DNA of 64,000 bases from Prototheca cutis. Its lineage: Eukaryota; Chlorophyta; Trebouxiophyceae; Chlorellales; Chlorellaceae. A program made the position numbers and the translations under genes. The stretch is from the NCBI GenBank assembly GCA_002897115.2, contig BCIH01000014.1, forward strand, positions 324,861 to 388,860, read 5' to 3'. Below are positions 1 to 10,737 of the stretch, in pieces. How positions within the stretch are numbered: the first letter of the stretch is position 1; each line of letters starts with the position of its first letter. Below the pieces are notes generated by a model. That model was not told where the DNA came from. It ran no database searches and was given only the letters and a program-made list of their open reading frames with translations.

Positions 1-57
1 CCCCCCCCCCCAACACACACACACACACACACACAAAACGCGCACACACATACAGAC

Positions 58-2400
58 CTCGATGACGGTCAGTCCAAAGGGTTCTTGCAGGGCGATGTTT
101 GTGAACAGGCCTCGCGTGGCGACGGCAAACTTGTAGATGTCGGAGATGTCAGCCTGGGTGTGGTGTTTGGGGTAGGCCACGGAACCATGGAGGTCGTACT
201 TGTCAATGAGCTTGAGCACCTGGGTCAGCACCTTTTGGGAGCCCCCGGACATGGAGTCAATGTCGTCGCGGTTGCCCATGATCAGCACCAGATTGGCCAG
301 TTGGCGCAGCATGGGCGACTCGCCAAACACGCGGACGAGGGTGAGCAGGTTCTTCTTGGGGTCGGGGCGCGACATGGCCAGGATGGCGGGCTTGAGCGGG
401 TTGCGCAGGAACCGCGCGATGTCCTGCCAGATGCGCGGCCCCTCGGGGATCAGCGCGACGCTCGGGTCCAGAGCTTCCCCACGCGGCGTCAGTGGCGGGG
501 TTGCTGTCGGAGTTGCCGGAGGTTGCTTGGTGGTTGGGGCTCCAGTTTGCTTGTCAACGGCGGCACCACCACCGTCAACATCGGAGGACACGGAGCTGAG
601 GTGGCTCGTTTGGGGCGCAAGTTCGCGCTCGGCAAAGGCCAGGCGCTGCGCGACAAATTCCTTGACCACAGGGTCTTCCGGGATGGTGACTTTCAGGTTG
701 CTAAAGTCCAGGCCCGGGGGGGACACGCGCATCAGCGGCATGTGGCGTCCAAAGGACCGGCGGAAATGCAGCACCCGCGCCAGCTGGGGATTGTACCCGT
801 CGTACAGCCCCCACTGCTCGTCGACTTCCTGTTGCGTGGACGTAAACACCATGAGCGCGTTGTCGAGCGCCCGTTCCTCGGCCTCGATGCGGCGCGTGAT
901 GGCGTAGGTTTCTTCGATCTCGCGCCGCGTGAGCCCGCCGCCCTTGAGCAGGTGCTCCAGCTTGTTCCGGCCCAGGGAATGGCCCGTCATGACCATGGGC
1001 ACGCCCAGCGTCGATGCGATCAGCACTGCCACCTCCCCCGCATCCGCATAGTGCCCGTGCACCGCGTACAACTCGCACCGCCGCCCGGCCTCGGCCATGC
1101 GAGTCAGCTGGGCACCCGCGTGCGTGATGGCCCGGTCAGCAAACTCCCGCACGTGAGGCCACAGCAGCTCCTTGCGCACGTACTCGTCGGGGGGGCCGCA
1201 GGGAAGGCGCACGATGTATGCGCCCCCCGTGTCCCCGGCACCCGGGGACAGCTGCTCTTCCTCCACGCCGTACGATGCGTCGACGTCAGGGTCGCAGATG
1301 CGACGCGTCAGGAGCTCCACACGGTGGACCGCCGGGTGCAGCGCCATGGCTTTGGTCAGCTCCACGACATATTTCACCTGGCCGCCCGTGTCCGAATCAC
1401 GACCCAGTTCCATGTGGTCCCCGCGGACCAGACCGTGCAGCGAGATCATAATCACGTACAGCCGGTCGTACACCCCCGATTCCTTGACACCACCGCCGCC
1501 AAAGGCAGTGGACGGCCCTGTTCCTGCGCCACCCGCGCCTGTGACCAGGCCACCAGCAGATGTCGGCGTCCCCATTTGAAACTCGTCAAAGGCCGTATCA
1601 AACTTGACCGCCAGGTCGCGCCCCGGCTTGGGCTCCTCTGCAGCCGCCGCACCAGCCGCCACGGCACCGCCCTCCTTGCTACTGATCAGCTGGCCGGCCA
1701 CCAGGCGAGGCTCGGGCGACAGGGACAGCCCCGCCAGCTTGACAGCGCTTGCGCTGCGGCGCGGTGCACGCGACTGGCGCACGGCAGCCGCTGCGGTGCC
1801 CAGGTCCGCCGCCGACTCCTCGTCGGTAAGCTCATGTTCCTCGCCCTCGTGCCCGGCCTCTTCCTCGTGCTCCCCACGTGCCCGCAGTACCACGGCATGC
1901 TTGCGCTTCAGGAACCAGATGCGCCAGGACAGGTACTGCATCCGGGCATCCTTGTCGTTGCCCTGCTTCGTCACCGCCGCCGCCTGACATTTTTGGGGGG
2001 GCCCGCGGTCGTTGTCACATATTGCATCAACGCCAAACACCAGGACCGCCCTTCCAAAGCATGCACGTGGCTCGACGATTGACCAATTTTGGGGGGATTG
2101 CACAGGAACAGGCTTGGAGGATTGCATAAGCAGGCGCAAGCTCATGCGTGGAGAAAGCCGTGTCGCCCGGGGTCCTCCAGCTGCACATCAGCCACCCCCA
2201 TCAAACCGCTCCATAAGGAGCTCAGCCATCAAACCCATTGCAAAACCAGGCAAGATTACCTTGAGCCATGCTGAGCTGAGCGCCTCCTCGTTGAGCTTGA
2301 GCAGGCTTTGGACGTAAAACCTGCAGAGTCATGGTTCCGGCACACCTCACCTCGGGGCCAGCCAACCGGCCGTTCCCGGCGGGCAGGCGGGAATCGAGAA
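58..2400 (-). CDS. SPS: sucrose-phosphate synthase, partial (C-terminus beyond window)
   Basis: Makes sucrose-6-phosphate from UDP-glucose and fructose-6-phosphate in the cytosol. The large exon 58-1983 (642 codons) reads in order: an N-terminal segment with MQYLSWRIWFLKRK, the family signature DTGGQVKYVVELTKAMA, GHYADAGEVAVLIAS, VMTGHSLGRNKLEHLLK, STQQEVDEQWGLYDGYN, MSRPDPKKNLLTLVRVFGES, LIMGNRDDID, DKYDLHGSVAYPKHH and EPFGLTVIE, which are GT4 sucrose-phosphate synthase motifs. The upstream exon 2260-2320 (KLNEEALSSAWLK) joins in phase. A further exon ending at a donor at 2349 (GWLAPR) is likely, but the start codon is unresolved, so 2400 is approximate. A donor at 57 opens an intron running off the window; the sucrose-phosphatase-like tail, if present, lies there. 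Family is certain, the 5' end is not. Confidence 0.9.
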
Positions 2401-2462
2401 CCCCACATCGAACCGTCACGCACGTCAATGCCAAGGCAGTTGCAACCTGAAAGTCACGGTTA

Positions 2463-2563
2463 TCACACGCGCCTGTTGTAGGTCAGCCGGTCGCTGTCCG
2501 ACTTGTCCGACTTCTCCGACTTGGGCTGGTTGGCGTACTCGGAAGACAGGCCATAGGTGAGCA
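2463..2563 (-). other. possible terminal exon of an unidentified gene
   Basis: On the minus strand an acceptor-like CGCAG at 2564-2568 is followed by an open frame that reads TYGLSSEYANQPKSEKSD and ends NRRV-stop at 2463. Composition looks protein-like, but no family is recognised and no upstream exon was found. It could be a terminal exon, part of an unresolved 5' region of the sucrose-phosphate synthase gene, or chance. Confidence 0.2.
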
Positions 2564-2885
2564 CTGCGCAGCTCGCAGGTGTTCGCGGTGTTGCCGTCAA
2601 TAAACATCGCATTCGACAATCAATGCATCGGCAACATGTGTCATGGCCTACCCCACGTACATGCGTTGAGGTAGCTGTCGACCCATGCGTTCTGTGGTGT
2701 GGCCTCTGAAGTCATGCTTCCCGAACAACCCCACACAGAACTCGGCAGCACGTGTCTTCGGTTTCCCTAATTCTTATTTAATGAAGGAAGGACACACGAC
2801 AGTGTGGGACGTGCCTGTGTGGATGCGGGCAAACGCCCCTCCCGGTTCAAGGTCGGACCGGGAATCCGCGAGGAAGGTGCTGGCT

Positions 2886-3592
2886 ACCATGCAGGGCAAA
2901 AATAATGCCAGCTCAGCCAGCAACAGCAGCACATCACCCCGGGGGTTGCTGGGCATCACGGATGGCCCGAAAATTTCCACACTCTGCATGGCAATAGGAA
3001 GGTGGATGACTACCTCAAATGGCGGACCACCTCCGGGGCTGTTTTCCCTTTCCCGGGCAAGCAGCACTGGGCTCGTTGCCCCGGGAAGGGAGCCCCCAGG
3101 CCTTCGACCCCCAGGGCTGCTTTCCCTTCCCGGGGCAAGGGAAGGAGCCCCGGGGTTCCGACCCCCAGTTGAAAGGCTATAACCCCCCAGGATGGATGGA
3201 TGAATGTTCATCAGCACTGCGGTGCTGGGCGCTGGAAGCGCAGAGGCCGCTGGCCGGTCTTCCGCAGGCTCTGCACGATGTGCCTCATGTTCAGACACGC
3301 CATCAGGTCTCTGTTCCAGAGACGATGCTTGCCTTTCGGGAGCGGCACTCCTCGTTGGTGCAGAGCAGCAGCCCGTGGCACACCACAGTGGGCGTCTGCT
3401 CCCTGCGGTACGGGCGTGGGTTGGGCACGACCTGTCCTGCTATTAGAAGGAACCCAACCCATTCTCAGAGCGACGTGGCCAGGGAATGCGGTCCAACAGG
3501 CATTTTGTTTGGGAGGCCTGCCCTTGCTGTGCAGGTGGGAGCTCGCGAATCCCGAGAAGGTTTCATCATTTTTGCGCTGCATTCTACATTCG
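2886..3592 (-). mobile_element. dispersed repeat copy 1 with Fanzor/TnpB-like C-terminal relic
   Basis: One of three copies of a repeat shared with 39772-40394 and 53793-54414. On the minus strand it starts near the sequence complementary to AAGGTTTCATCATTTT, carries a degraded zinc-ribbon coding segment (3211-3420), and ends in a non-coding tail finishing at TGCCCTGCA. This copy is about 80 bp longer because the GC hairpin part of the tail (about 3045-3165) is partly duplicated. It lies between the sucrose-phosphate synthase and mitochondrial carrier genes. Ends are approximate; no target-site duplication or terminal inverted repeat was seen. Confidence 0.7.
3211..3420 (-). pseudogene. Fanzor/OrfB zinc-ribbon fragment, frameshifted (copy 1)
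   Basis: Minus-strand reading gives PYRREQTPTVVCHGLLLC then CTNEECRS in one frame and HRLWNRDLMACLNMRHIVQ in another. Compared with copies 2 and 3, one base is missing between the second cysteine pair and the WNRD motif. The pattern of a cysteine-containing HGLL segment, CTNxEC and WNRDxxAxxNMxxI followed by a basic GQRPxxFxR tail matches the C-terminal zinc ribbon and last RuvC aspartate motif of TnpB/Fanzor nucleases. No N-terminal domain or complete RuvC core is present, so this copy cannot encode a nuclease. Confidence 0.6.
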
Positions 3593-3807
3593 CGGAATGA
3601 TGTCGCGCGTCTCATTCCCAAGCTCGTCCTGGTCCTTCCTGACCGGGTGGTGGCAGGGCGGGGGCTCCTGGGCACATTTTTTAGTAGGACTGACGCAGGC
3701 AAACCAAAAGCCAGCACACACACATGCCTCAAACCAGCAGCAAGTGTTTGGTCTACAATACATTCGTCCTCTATCCCGGAGCGGAGGGGCAAACGGCAGT
3801 GTGGTTT

Positions 3808-3840
3808 GTGTGTGTGTGTGTGTGCGTGTGTGTGTGTGCA
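3808..3840 (+). repeat. GT microsatellite
   Basis: A run of GT dinucleotides with one GC interruption, intergenic, just downstream of the mitochondrial carrier stop codon (gene on the opposite strand). Confidence 0.85.
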
Positions 3841-3899
3841 CGTGGTTGGGGGAGGGCCAGCGGCAGGCAAGGGTGTGCTTGGGTTCGTTTTCTTCCCTT

Positions 3900-5259
3900 C
3901 TATGCGGCAGCGGAGCTGGCCTTTGCCAACTTGGATGCGGCGTACCGGTGGTCTTCGATCGCGTCAACCAGCGTCCCGCGGATGCCCGTGAGGATGAACA
4001 CCGCTCCGATGAGCCTAAACGTCCTGGGCAGGATTCCCTTGAAAAAGCCGCCAAGACCCTCGGTGGCCAGAATGTGCCGTGCCGTGGAGGCGATGCTTGC
4101 AAAAGTAGGGTTGGCCTTGTTATCAAGAGCCGCCTGCACCATGTCGTTGAAGGGGGAGTTACAATGTTTGGCAAGGGAAGGGAAGGCTAGGGTCGTTTGC
4201 TTGTGTTGGCAGGCGCAGTATGGACCCCACAGACTTTCATACACCCCCGCCCCACTCTCCACCCCAGTCTGCCCACCTGCATCTGCGTCTTGATGGTGTC
4301 TGCCGGGTGGCTGGTGACCGTGGCCAGGATGCCGGCAGAGATCCCCGAAAGCACCAGCGCGAGGCCTGGCGTGCCCTCAAACGCCGGGTGCTCGCTAAAC
4401 TTCTTGCGAAGCAGGGGTGCCACACCCAGGTACCCGGCCGTGTACAGCGACTCGCGCATCGCCGTAGCCGGCTGTGAATGGCGAAGTGGGAGAGCAGATT
4501 CTTTGGTGTGCCCAGGGGGTGTGTGTGTGTGTGTTGGTGGGGGGGGATTGTTCGTTCAGCAAAGCAGAAAACAATACTCCTAGGGGACTAAATGGACAGG
4601 CACCAACAGCAAATGGACCTTGACCATCCACCACACGGTACCATGCCTCCACTTACCAGGCCCTTGTAGACTTTCTGCGTGCCAAAGGTTTGCGCCACGG
4701 TCTTGAACTGATCACCCAGACTGAGTCCAGTCTTCTGCTGCTGGATCATGAGCAGCTCTGCGGGACAGCCGATGAGCGCTGACGTGGCTCCCGCAGCCAT
4801 GGCGATGCCAATGGGCGTCAGGCCGGCCGGGTCGCGCCCTAGCTTGTCCTGGTGCAGGCGCTCCAGGAACCGGTTCACGCCAAACTGAACTGCCGTAATA
4901 GGGAAGGTCGCCGCAGAGTTGACCTGTGGGTGTTTTTAGGGGGGTTAGAGGTGGGCCAGAGGGCAGTGAGGGGAGGGGGGCCGGCCAGCAAGGCAAAATC
5001 CCATTCCAATTCCACTGGTCCAGCAGCCCTCCCTTTTGCCACCCCACTACGACCTAGCAGGCTGCGCCTAGTCATCAGCAAACATTCAAGGAACCCCACG
5101 CACCGCAAGACCCCTGTACAGAACAGCAGGAGAGCGAGGGATGGGGCGTCCCTCCTGCAGCGCGTTCTTAATGGCGATGGTGGGCTGCATGACGCACACC
5201 TCCGTGAAGCCCGCGACACCGCCAATGGCGGTGTGCTCCAGGGGCGTCACGGAACTCAT
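3900..5259 (-). CDS. mitochondrial carrier family (SLC25) protein
   Basis: Exchanges metabolites across the mitochondrial inner membrane; substrate not determined. Four exons: 5104-5259, 4657-4923, 4277-4471, 3900-4133, all joining in phase to give 283 residues, normal for the family. Three degenerate carrier repeats are visible: EVCVMQPTIAIKNALQEG (repeat 1), ALIGCPAELLMIQQQ (repeat 2) and TVTSHPADTIKTQMQ (repeat 3, a good PxDxxKxxxQ signature), plus GGFFKGILPRTFRLIGAVF near the C-terminus. Repeat 1 has QPTIAIK instead of PxDxxK, as in divergent carriers such as yeast Yhm2-type citrate/oxoglutarate carriers; that assignment is only a suggestion. The intron at 4472-4656 holds a C/CA tract near its acceptor. 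Confidence 0.85.
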
Positions 5260-5784
5260 GGCTACTAAGTCAAATCACTGTCTGAATATGCAAAAAGGAA
5301 TGTGGGCGCCGCTGCGTGTCAGATGAACACCGTCGCCAGCGGGCCCAGGTACCACTCAGGGGCGGACCGCCCGCGGCTGGTCGTACACAAGGAGCCCAAA
5401 GCTGGAGACTGTGCCCTGTCAAGCGCGAGGTCAATGTACAGCGACAAGGCAGAAACAATTCTAAATGATGGCATGCACCACGTCGTTTGCGTCTGCTATG
5501 GTGGCACAGCCCCAGCAGCGCAGGTTGGCCCCCCATCTCCCCATCACCGACATGTTTCCATCGCCAAAGTCGTGGGGTATCTGCCAGGGTTTTGAGACTC
5601 CGCATCGGCCGGGCCTGCCGTTCCCAGCCTCCCTGACTCTTCCTCTCGCAATAGATACTCTCGGTTGAGTATAATGAAATGAAATACGGCAGTCAACGTC
5701 CAGCCAACGTTCAAACTGTGGAACTGGCCGGGCTCCCGCACGGATGGCCAATGCCAGACCCCATCTCAGTCAAAATGTGCGCAG
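5260..5784. promoter_or_regulatory. intergenic: mitochondrial carrier upstream region
   Basis: 525 bp between the carrier start and the stop of the next minus-strand gene. No coding exon recognised; presumed to hold the carrier promoter and the upstream gene's 3' end. Confidence 0.4.
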
Positions 5785-7333
5785 TCACGCAGCCACAGGC
5801 ACGGAAATCACATCAAGGCGCAGGGTGGTGCCCCAGTCTTCCACAATGCTGTCTGCAAGTGCAATGGACTGGTCCTCAAAAGCGCAAAACGCGTGTTTCT
5901 GTCCTTCCAGCCGCCGGACAATGCCGGCAGGCAGCTCCTGCAATTGCTCGGAGGTGCCGTGACTGGGTAGCCCTCGCTGGGAAGGGCAGCGCAAGGCGGG
6001 CCACATCCACTCACTCTCGCCTCTTGGCTCCCTCCCCACAATACCACCAGCAACTCATGCTGGCCCCGCATCCACCCATCCGGCCCTTACCTTGTCCAGA
6101 CGGCCGCACATCTCCTCGGGGCACCACATGTCTTGCGGCGTTACATAGACGACGAGCTGCTCCAGGCTGCGCATGTCCTCCCAGGGCGCCGGCTGCAGGA
6201 GATCCCGCATCTCGCAGGCCCCCAGGTGCAGCGCACACCGCACCGCCGCCGGCCGTAGCAGCGCACGTGTGGCTTCCAGGGCATGCCGCTCGGTCATGCC
6301 CGACTGCTTGGTTATCAGTGCACTGTGAATCATGAGAGGTTAGGGTGCTCTGGGAGTTTGCTGGGCATTTTTGGTCCGAGGCTCGGTCTGCGGTGGCAAA
6401 CGCCATGCACCACGCTCAGTGGCAAGCGTATCAGACAGTGAGTGCCATCAACCCCCTCACACGCACTTGACCCAGGAGCCGGGCAGGTACTGGACAGGGA
6501 CAAGCGCGTGGCTGACCCACCGCCACCAGCCCGCGAACCGTCCCAGGGTTTTCTGGCGGGGACAGGTCCGGTTCACCTCCAGGAACGGGTACAGCGCGTA
6601 AAGCGCCGCGATGCGGGGTGCCTGCCCCGCCAAGATGCCAAGCGCGGCGCTGGCCCTGATAGCCATGTACGCCCCGATGGAATGCGCCAGCACCACCAGC
6701 GGGGGGGCATCCTCCCCGCCAAAGTGCTCCATCATGAGGTCCACCTTGTGCTGGACCTGGCTCGACAGCGTGAAGTCCTTCAATACAAGGCAGCGGTGGG
6801 ACGTCGGTGTTGGTTTTGTGCCGGGATCAGCAGAGGAACAAGGGGTGGCAGGCATGCCAGTAGGGTTCATGACGACAACCGCGGGTGGTAGGCCGGCGGT
6901 GCCGGGCTGCTTTGGAGAGGGCCCCACCCCCCAAACACAAGGTGTTTCCTTGAACCATCATCCATTCCAGGCCACTGCGTCTCCAATCATTCGTACTACG
7001 CAAAGTAAACGCTCATCACCTTGGAGGTCAGGCCTTGGCCGTCCATGCCCAGGTGGTAGGTGCAGGTCACACATGCTTGGCCTCCCAGCCGGTCGTGCAG
7101 GCGGCGCATGAAAGGTAGATAATACCCCGCCACCCCCGGGTTGCCCGGGATGACCAGCACATTCAGTCTGGGAGGGCCTGCAGAATGCTGGGTACGAGCG
7201 TAAGTGGCGTATCGCGGGGAGGGCATGCGTCTGGGGCATGTCGTGGCCTCCCTGATCACACACCTCGAGCGCCCAGCCGGAGCAGCTTGGTGGGGTGCCC
7301 ACCCACCGACAACACCGTCGTCACCACCTTCAT
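5785..7333 (-). CDS. lipid droplet-associated hydrolase-like (LDAH/DUF2305) protein
   Basis: Alpha/beta hydrolase of the LDAH family, associated in animals with lipid droplets and neutral lipid turnover. Five exons: 7264-7333, 7020-7177, 6467-6777, 6091-6322, 5785-5937, summing to 307 residues (human LDAH 325). Family landmarks are VIPGNPGVAGYYLPFMRRL near the N-terminus, the nucleophile elbow VVLAHSIGAYMA, ALYPFLEVNRTCP, an acid-loop YVTPQDMWCP and a late histidine in EGQKHAFC. The start is the first ATG of exon 1 (MKVVTTVLSVGG). It is head-to-head with the GatB gene, 324 bp away. Physiological substrate is unknown even in better-studied members. Confidence 0.85.
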
Positions 7334-7657
7334 GGTACCCCAGCCGTCCAGTACACGCGCGAAATAAAATATAACCTCACAACCAACTCATTGCTATACC
7401 GTGAGCGGCCTTTTGTGTCTGCAGTCGACAGGCAATTACCCAATGATCCCATTTCGTTAGCGTCAGAACGCGACCTGCCAGTGACGAGATTCAACTCCCG
7501 GTCCCCCACCATCCCATCGCCCGGCTTTGGCCACTGAAACAACGCCGTGCCTCAAGCCCCACTCGAGCATACAAACTGCAACTTGCATTGTCGACACGTT
7601 ACATTGCGGTGGCTGTTTGAGAGCCTGGTGGTGCCACACATGCGTGGCTAGATCGCC
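7334..7657. promoter_or_regulatory. head-to-head spacer, LDAH-like / GatB
   Basis: 324 bp between divergent start codons, no coding potential seen. It must contain both 5' UTRs and both promoters; AT-rich words (AAATAAAATATAA at about 7362) lie near the LDAH side. Confidence 0.5.
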
Positions 7658-10406
7658 ATGCGTGCGGTTCTGGCTGCAACCCTGCGGCCATGCCTGCTCC
7701 CCCTGGCATCCCCCGCCACGCGGGCCTGGGCCTGCCATGGCAGTGTGAACAGTGACAGAACATATGTTTATGCTCATCATCGACGACTGCACGTGTGCAA
7801 AGCGACACAGGCGGCACCAGCGTGTTCCCAACAAGCCTCGGTGGTGGTGAGTGTGCGACAGGGAGGCCTGGGGGTCGGCTTGCCTGCTCCTTGCTTTCAT
7901 GACTACTGTGCTGGGATAAGGGGGTGACGTCTGTGTTACACAATCTGGGTTGTCAGGGAGAAAACCATCCATCAATCAACTTCCCTTGCACCTAACATCC
8001 GAGCTGTGCAGGAAGACTATGAGGCTGTGATCGGCATTGAGTGCCACGTCCAGTTGAACACGCAGACCAAGGCCTTTTGCAGCTGTCCCAATAGATACGG
8101 CGGCACGCCGAACTCGTACGTCTGCCCTGTCTGCCTCGGCCACCCCGTGAGTGCGTTGTTGTGGGGGAGGGGAGTGCTGTCGTGAGGATTTCCTCCGATG
8201 GGCAGCACAAATTCCCCTGGCTGAATCCCACCGAGCGCGCTCCCCAATCCCCCCTGCCTTCGTGGCAAACCTTGCCACAGGGCACGCTGCCGGTGCTGAA
8301 TGCGGCGGTGGTGGACAAGGCGGTGCTGACGGGGCTGGCGCTGGGCTGCTCCATTGCTCGGCGGTCCATCTTCTCTCGCAAACAGTACTTTTACCCCGAC
8401 CTTCCAAAGGGCTACCAGATCTCGCAGCACGACACGCCCCTGGCGGCCGATGGGGTGCTGGAAATCGACTTGCCAGGTGGCGGCACAAGGAGCGTCGGCA
8501 TCACCCGCGTGCACATCGAGGAAGATGCCGGGAAGCTCACCTACGTCGGCGCAGCAGCACTCACAGGCGCCGCCGCCGCGCGCGTTGATTACAACCGTGC
8601 AGGCGTGCCGTTGCTGGAAATCGTGTCCGAGCCCGACATCCAAACCCCGCAGGAAGCCGCCGCCTATGGCTCCGAGCTTCGGCGCCTCCTCCGCTACATC
8701 GGTGTCTCCAGTGGCAACATGGCTGTGCGCTTTCTTTGTTTCTTTTTTTGTTATTGTTTTGGTGTTTGGTGTTTGGTGGTCGTGGGCATACTGATGGTGG
8801 TGGTGGTCATCATCATCGTGCCTGCGTAGTCCATCAGCAGGGCTTCATTCCCCAGCGGCACATGACCCACCTGGAACCATGCCCCCCAATGACAACCTCC
8901 CCAGGAGGGTTCGCTGCGCTGCGACGTCAATGTGTCGGTGCGGCCACGTGGCACAGCAGAATTGGGCACCAAGGTGGAGATCAAAAACCTGAACTCCTTT
9001 GCCGCGGTGCAACGCGCGATCCAGTTCGAAGTGGACCGCCAAGCAGGTGCACTGGCCTCGGGGGGGGACGACCAAGTCGTGCCCGAGACGCGGGTTTGGG
9101 ACGAAGTGGCACTCGTCACACGCAGCATGCGCCGGAAAGAAGGAATGGCCGACTACCGCTTCTTCCCAGAGCCAGACCTGCCACCTTTGGTCATCGCTGA
9201 AGAGATTGTTTCACGCGTCCAGGTTGAATGCAGGGTTTGTCGTTCATAGGTGATGGGTGCTTGGTCGTTTGAGCGCTTGATTCTCCAAACATCTGGCAGC
9301 AGAGCTTGCCTCTGAACACCCCCCCCCCCCCCCCCCCAAAAAAAAAAAAAAAATCCACACAGGCCAGCATGCCGGAGCTGCCGCGGCAAAAGCGGCAGCG
9401 GCTCGAAGGTCTTGGGTTGCCAGCGTACGATGCTGCCGTGCTGTGTGATGACGTGGCTGTGGCGAGGTACATGGACGCAGTGCTGGACGCCGGCGCCCCA
9501 CCAAAGCCCGCAGCCAACTGGATCATGGGCGACCTCATGGCCTACTGCAAGGTTTGTTTGGCGATGATCATGGGAATTCTGCGGGCCACACCATAGGGCC
9601 ATTCTGGCATTCCACCCTCTCTTTTCCCGTCTGGAACCACTCCACAGGAGGCAGGTGTGGGCATGGACGAGATCAAGCTGAGCCCCGAGAGTCTGGCGGA
9701 GCTCATCCAGCTCATCCAATCGGGCATCATCAGCGGCAAAATTGCAAAAACCATCCTGCTTGACTTGCTCGATGGCCAGGGTGTGTACCGTGTCAGGGGG
9801 ATTGGATTGGATGCAATTTTACTCATCTTCTTTCGCGTTGCTCGGAGGCTACCAAAACAATTATCAGGGCTCTGCTCGGGCGCGCTTGAATTGCAAGGAT
9901 GTAACCGGGCAGGATCTTGGCCTGCAAGAGCTGCCAACATTGTGGTCCAGACAACCCCCCCTCCTTGCCCAACATACAAAAAGCAGGCGCTGATGGGGTG
10001 AGGGCGTTTGTGGAGGCACGAGGACTGCTGCAGATGAGTAATGAGGCTGATCTCCTGGCAGTCATAGACAAGGTCCTTGCTGACAACCCGAAACAGCTGG
10101 AACAGTACCGGAACGGTGCGTGGGGGTTGACTTGTCTGTGTGTGTTTGAGGTACTGGTTTGACGACGGTTGGGATGAGCAAGCAAGGCCCCCAGGCACCG
10201 CTGGTGCGCGCTGCAAAAGACCGGAGTTATAGCAGCCCTGATCAGGCAGAACTCAAAAGCCCATCACCTCCCGTCCAATCTGCACAGGCAAGACCAAGCT
10301 GCTGGGCTTCTTCGCTGGGCAGGTGATGAAAGTGACCAGGGGCCGGGCGAACCCGACTGAACTCAACCGCATGCTCGCGGAGCGTCTGCAGCAGGGAGCG
10401 ACCTGA
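7658..10406 (+). CDS. GATB: glutamyl-tRNA(Gln) amidotransferase subunit B, organellar
   Basis: B subunit of the GatCAB complex that converts Glu-tRNA(Gln) to Gln-tRNA(Gln) in mitochondria and/or plastids. Eight exons: 7658-7846, 8012-8146, 8281-8724, 8905-9222, 9363-9551, 9648-9780, 9987-10115, 10288-10406; 551 residues. Exon 1 encodes an arginine/alanine-rich leader ([18 protein letters not shown]) fitting an organelle presequence. The GatB core follows: [101 protein letters not shown], and the C-terminal YqeY-type tail [17 protein letters not shown]. The intron before exon 5 ends in C19-A16 immediately before the acceptor. Confidence 0.95.
9319..9353 (+). repeat. compound C19-A16 homopolymer tract in GatB intron 4
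   Basis: Nineteen C followed by sixteen A, ending nine bases before the acceptor of GatB exon 5. Confidence 0.9.
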
Positions 10407-10737
10407 AAGGTGTATCCTCTGTGTGTACAATCGATGCGTCTTTGTGCCTGTCACGAGAGCGCTTGATCACGAGAAACAAAGGTCCCTTGGGGACAGGCGG
10501 TCGGCCTGAACACGAGTCCCGCCGGCCAGGAACGGTGCTGGTGCGGCTGCCGACCCCCGAAAAATCCATTCCAGCGAGGGGTCCCCAGTGAGCACGCAGG
10601 GCGATCATGAGGATGGTGATCACCCTGTTGCCCAAGCTGCTTGCCCATCAATCAACTCATCTGGACCTGCAACGGCCTGTTGAAATTTACCATGTGAGCC
10701 CCTGCGGCCGCGAGGGGCTGGGGAAGTGATCCGCAGG
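10407..10737. promoter_or_regulatory. intergenic: GatB 3' / TRAPPC8 5'
   Basis: 331 bp between tandem plus-strand genes. An upstream ATG at 10607 opens a 29-codon frame ending at a GTGAGC donor-like site, which could be a 5' leader exon, but its peptide does not match the family N-terminus. Confidence 0.35.

Noticed and set aside
85..2082. 665-codon plus-strand open frame over the sucrose-phosphate synthase exon
   Set aside because: It is the complement of a GC-rich coding exon; the minus-strand frame has all family motifs and the plus-strand peptide has none.
3541..3600. In-frame VDSxLHSK segment of the repeat as the RuvC DEFRTSK motif
   Set aside because: The words are loosely similar but lie in a different frame from the zinc ribbon and lack the following cysteine pair, so I do not claim it.
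10607..10693. Upstream ATG and 29-codon exon before TRAPPC8
   Set aside because: It ends at a donor-like site but its peptide does not match the family; the ATG at 10738 begins exactly at the expected TRAPPC8 N-terminus.
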